Part shown: positions 6,442 to 7,446 of the stretch, one piece after another | Numbering within the stretch: the first letter of the stretch is position 1 | Layout: each line of letters opens with the position of its first letter | NCBI GenBank assembly: GCA_017849315.1 | Contig: JAFIHQ010000040.1 | Coordinates: forward strand, 1-7,446 | Direction: 5' to 3' | Source of the DNA: Treponema sp. | Lineage (GTDB): Bacteria; Spirochaetota; Spirochaetia; Treponematales; Rectinemataceae | DNA: 7,446 bases | Notes under the pieces: generated by a model | What the model was told of the DNA's origin: nothing | Database searches by the model: none | Seen by the model: only the letters and a program-made list of their open reading frames with translations | Translations under genes and position numbers: made by a program

Positions 6442-7446
6442 TGTTGAGGCCCTTGGGCGGCTTTTGTAGCGGCTTTTACAGCGGCTCTTGCTTTTCCACA
6501 GCGCCACCAGTTGTGTACCCCGAAAGCGCGCGGCAAGGTTGTGGCCGTAATGAGGAAGAATACAAGCGCCTGCGCTATCGTCACAAGCTCCGTGCTGACA
6601 TTGGACCCCATCATTGCGCTTTTTGAACCTGCGTCCAAATAGGCGAAAAACAGAGCGGAAGGAACAAGAGCCACCGGATTGTTGTTTGCAATCAGTGCAA
6701 CCGCAATTGCGTCCCATCCGACGCCTGCAGAAAAACCCTGTATCGTTTTCAGATATGTACTAAAAATCATAACGCCACCGGCGAGCGCATGAAGCGCCCC
6801 CGATACGACAAGCGGAATTACCGAGTAAACATCGCCGTTGATCCCTGCATACCGCGCAAATTCCTTATTAGCGCCTGACACTTTAAGTTCAAATCCAAAA
6901 CTTGTCCTGTCCAGGACGAGCTTCCCGAGCATCACCAGCAGAAGTGTCCAGAAAATGGACACCGAGAGATCCGACGGTGGCAGAATCTTCGCAAAACCAA
7001 AAGCAGAGGGCAAGGTCTTAGTGGCCTGAAAATTGCTGTTCGGATCCTTGAGCGGCCCCGCGACGAGATAGTCTACTACAAATACCACCAGCGACGACGC
7101 AAGAAACGACGATATCATCTCGTCTACTCTGAGGCGCCTTTTGAGCATCCCTGAAAAACCACCTACGAGCCCACCTGTCAAAGCTGCCGAAAAGAGCGCC
7201 ATGAGTCTAACTGCTTGAACATCTTGAGCCCCTTGCCCTTGCGCTTTGAGGGCAACAACTGTCGCCACAAGAGCCCCAGCATACACTTGCCCTTCTCCTC
7301 CCAGATTGAAGTTGTGCGATGCAAAGGCGAAGGCCGCACCTAAACCTGCAATCATGAGCGGCACTGCATAGGAGAGCATGTTGCCAAAGAAGTATACGTT
7401 TGCAAAGGGAACCACAAAGAAGAGCTTGAGCGAATCAAGAAAAGCA
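6438..7446 (-). CDS. ABC transporter permease, nucleoside/simple-sugar type (first permease), N-terminus beyond window edge
   Basis: This is the YufP/NupP-like permease of the same importer as the gene downstream. The frame stays open to the right edge. A GTG at 7413-7415 could be read as a start, but the ten codons before it (AFLDSLKLFF) continue the typical lead-in to the first membrane segment, so the true start lies outside. Seen: GNMLSYAVPLMIAGLGAAFAF, then the family hallmark FNLGGEGQVYAGA, about eight membrane segments, and the coupling loop around ELKVSGANKEFARYAGING. The C-terminus ends in a basic, alanine-rich tail built from a 12-base repeat. The TGA is shared with the next ATG as ATGA, which implies co-translation of the two permeases. 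The substrate is not determinable from the permease alone; nucleosides are favoured by neighbours, riboflavin and sugars are alternatives. Confidence 0.88.
   Translation of the reverse strand, partial: AFLDSLKLFFVVPFANVYFFGNMLSYAVPLMIAGLGAAFAFASHNFNLGGEGQVYAGALVATVVALKAQGQGAQDVQAVRLMALFSAALTGGLVGGFSGMLKRRLRVDEMISSFLASSLVVFVVDYLVAGPLKDPNSNFQATKTLPSAFGFAKILPPSDLSVSIFWTLLLVMLGKLVLDRTSFGFELKVSGANKEFARYAGINGDVYSVIPLVVSGALHALAGGVMIFSTYLKTIQGFSAGVGWDAIAVALIANNNPVALVPSALFFAYLDAGSKSAMMGSNVSTELVTIAQALVFFLITATTLPRAFGVHNWWRCGKARAAVKAATKAAQGPQQ
6457..6492. repeat. Three 12-base tandem repeats encoding the permease tail
   Basis: Units at 6457-6468 and 6469-6480 share GCGGCTTTT and differ in their last three bases; the third (6481-6492) is more diverged (GCGGCTCTTGCT). 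In the first permease frame they encode a four-residue period, [K/R]AA[V/T/Q], giving the tail ARAAVKAATKAAQ. The repeat lies just before the overlap with the second permease. Length variation would change the tail by four residues without shifting frame. Confidence 0.7.

Noticed and set aside
6442..6717. 92-codon N-terminal extension of the second permease
   Set aside because: The extension is polar and cysteine-rich, lies out of frame over the end of the first permease, and the ATGA-coupled ATG at 6439-6441 gives the normal family N-terminus.
7413..7415. GTG as the start of the first permease
   Set aside because: The frame is open upstream to the edge and the residues before it fit the family lead-in, so the gene begins outside the window.
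1..7446. CRISPR array, transposon ends, phage genes or tRNA genes
   Set aside because: No regularly spaced repeats, terminal inverted repeats, integrase or transposase motifs, or cloverleaf-like sequences were seen on either strand.

Overview
The window looks like an ordinary bacterial chromosome segment with about 50% G+C and dense coding. Gene content, the protein sequences and the paired ABC permeases resemble treponeme-like spirochaetes. That placement is a recollection-based inference, and no rRNA or other marker gene is present to test it. There are no tRNA or rRNA genes, CRISPR arrays, insertion sequences or phage genes.

Layout, left to right. (1) Positions 1-4772 are all on the minus strand. 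In transcription order they hold a rhomboid protease, recO, a 135-base gap with its own promoter candidate, a thymidine/pyrimidine-nucleoside phosphorylase (deoA), and recJ, which runs off the left edge. The rhomboid and recO genes are 9 bases apart, and deoA and recJ share an ATGA stop/start overlap. (2) Positions 4773-4895 are a divergent promoter region with an extended -10 for the rhomboid-recO side and a weaker promoter plus a short direct repeat on the other side. (3) Positions 4896-5582 on the plus strand encode a HAD hydrolase of the pyrimidine 5'-nucleotidase type. (4) Positions 5527-7446 on the minus strand hold two ABC-transporter permeases joined by another ATGA overlap. The upstream one is cut by the right edge. 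The downstream one converges on the HAD gene and overlaps its 3' end by 56 bases.

Two functional themes are interleaved. RecO and RecJ belong to the RecF pathway of gap and break repair. The HAD nucleotidase, the nucleoside phosphorylase and the permeases (a family that often imports nucleosides) fit nucleotide and nucleoside salvage. A flow from mononucleotides to nucleosides to base plus sugar phosphate is plausible but inferred from context only.

The most unusual item is RecJ. About 150 extra residues sit between its DHH half and the rest of the catalytic core. By eye this insert resembles a DnaQ-type 3'-5' exonuclease domain that has lost most of its metal-binding acids. The rhomboid also carries a changed active-site motif (GASA instead of GxSG). 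I see no evidence for a wholly new multi-gene system; the rest is conventional housekeeping.
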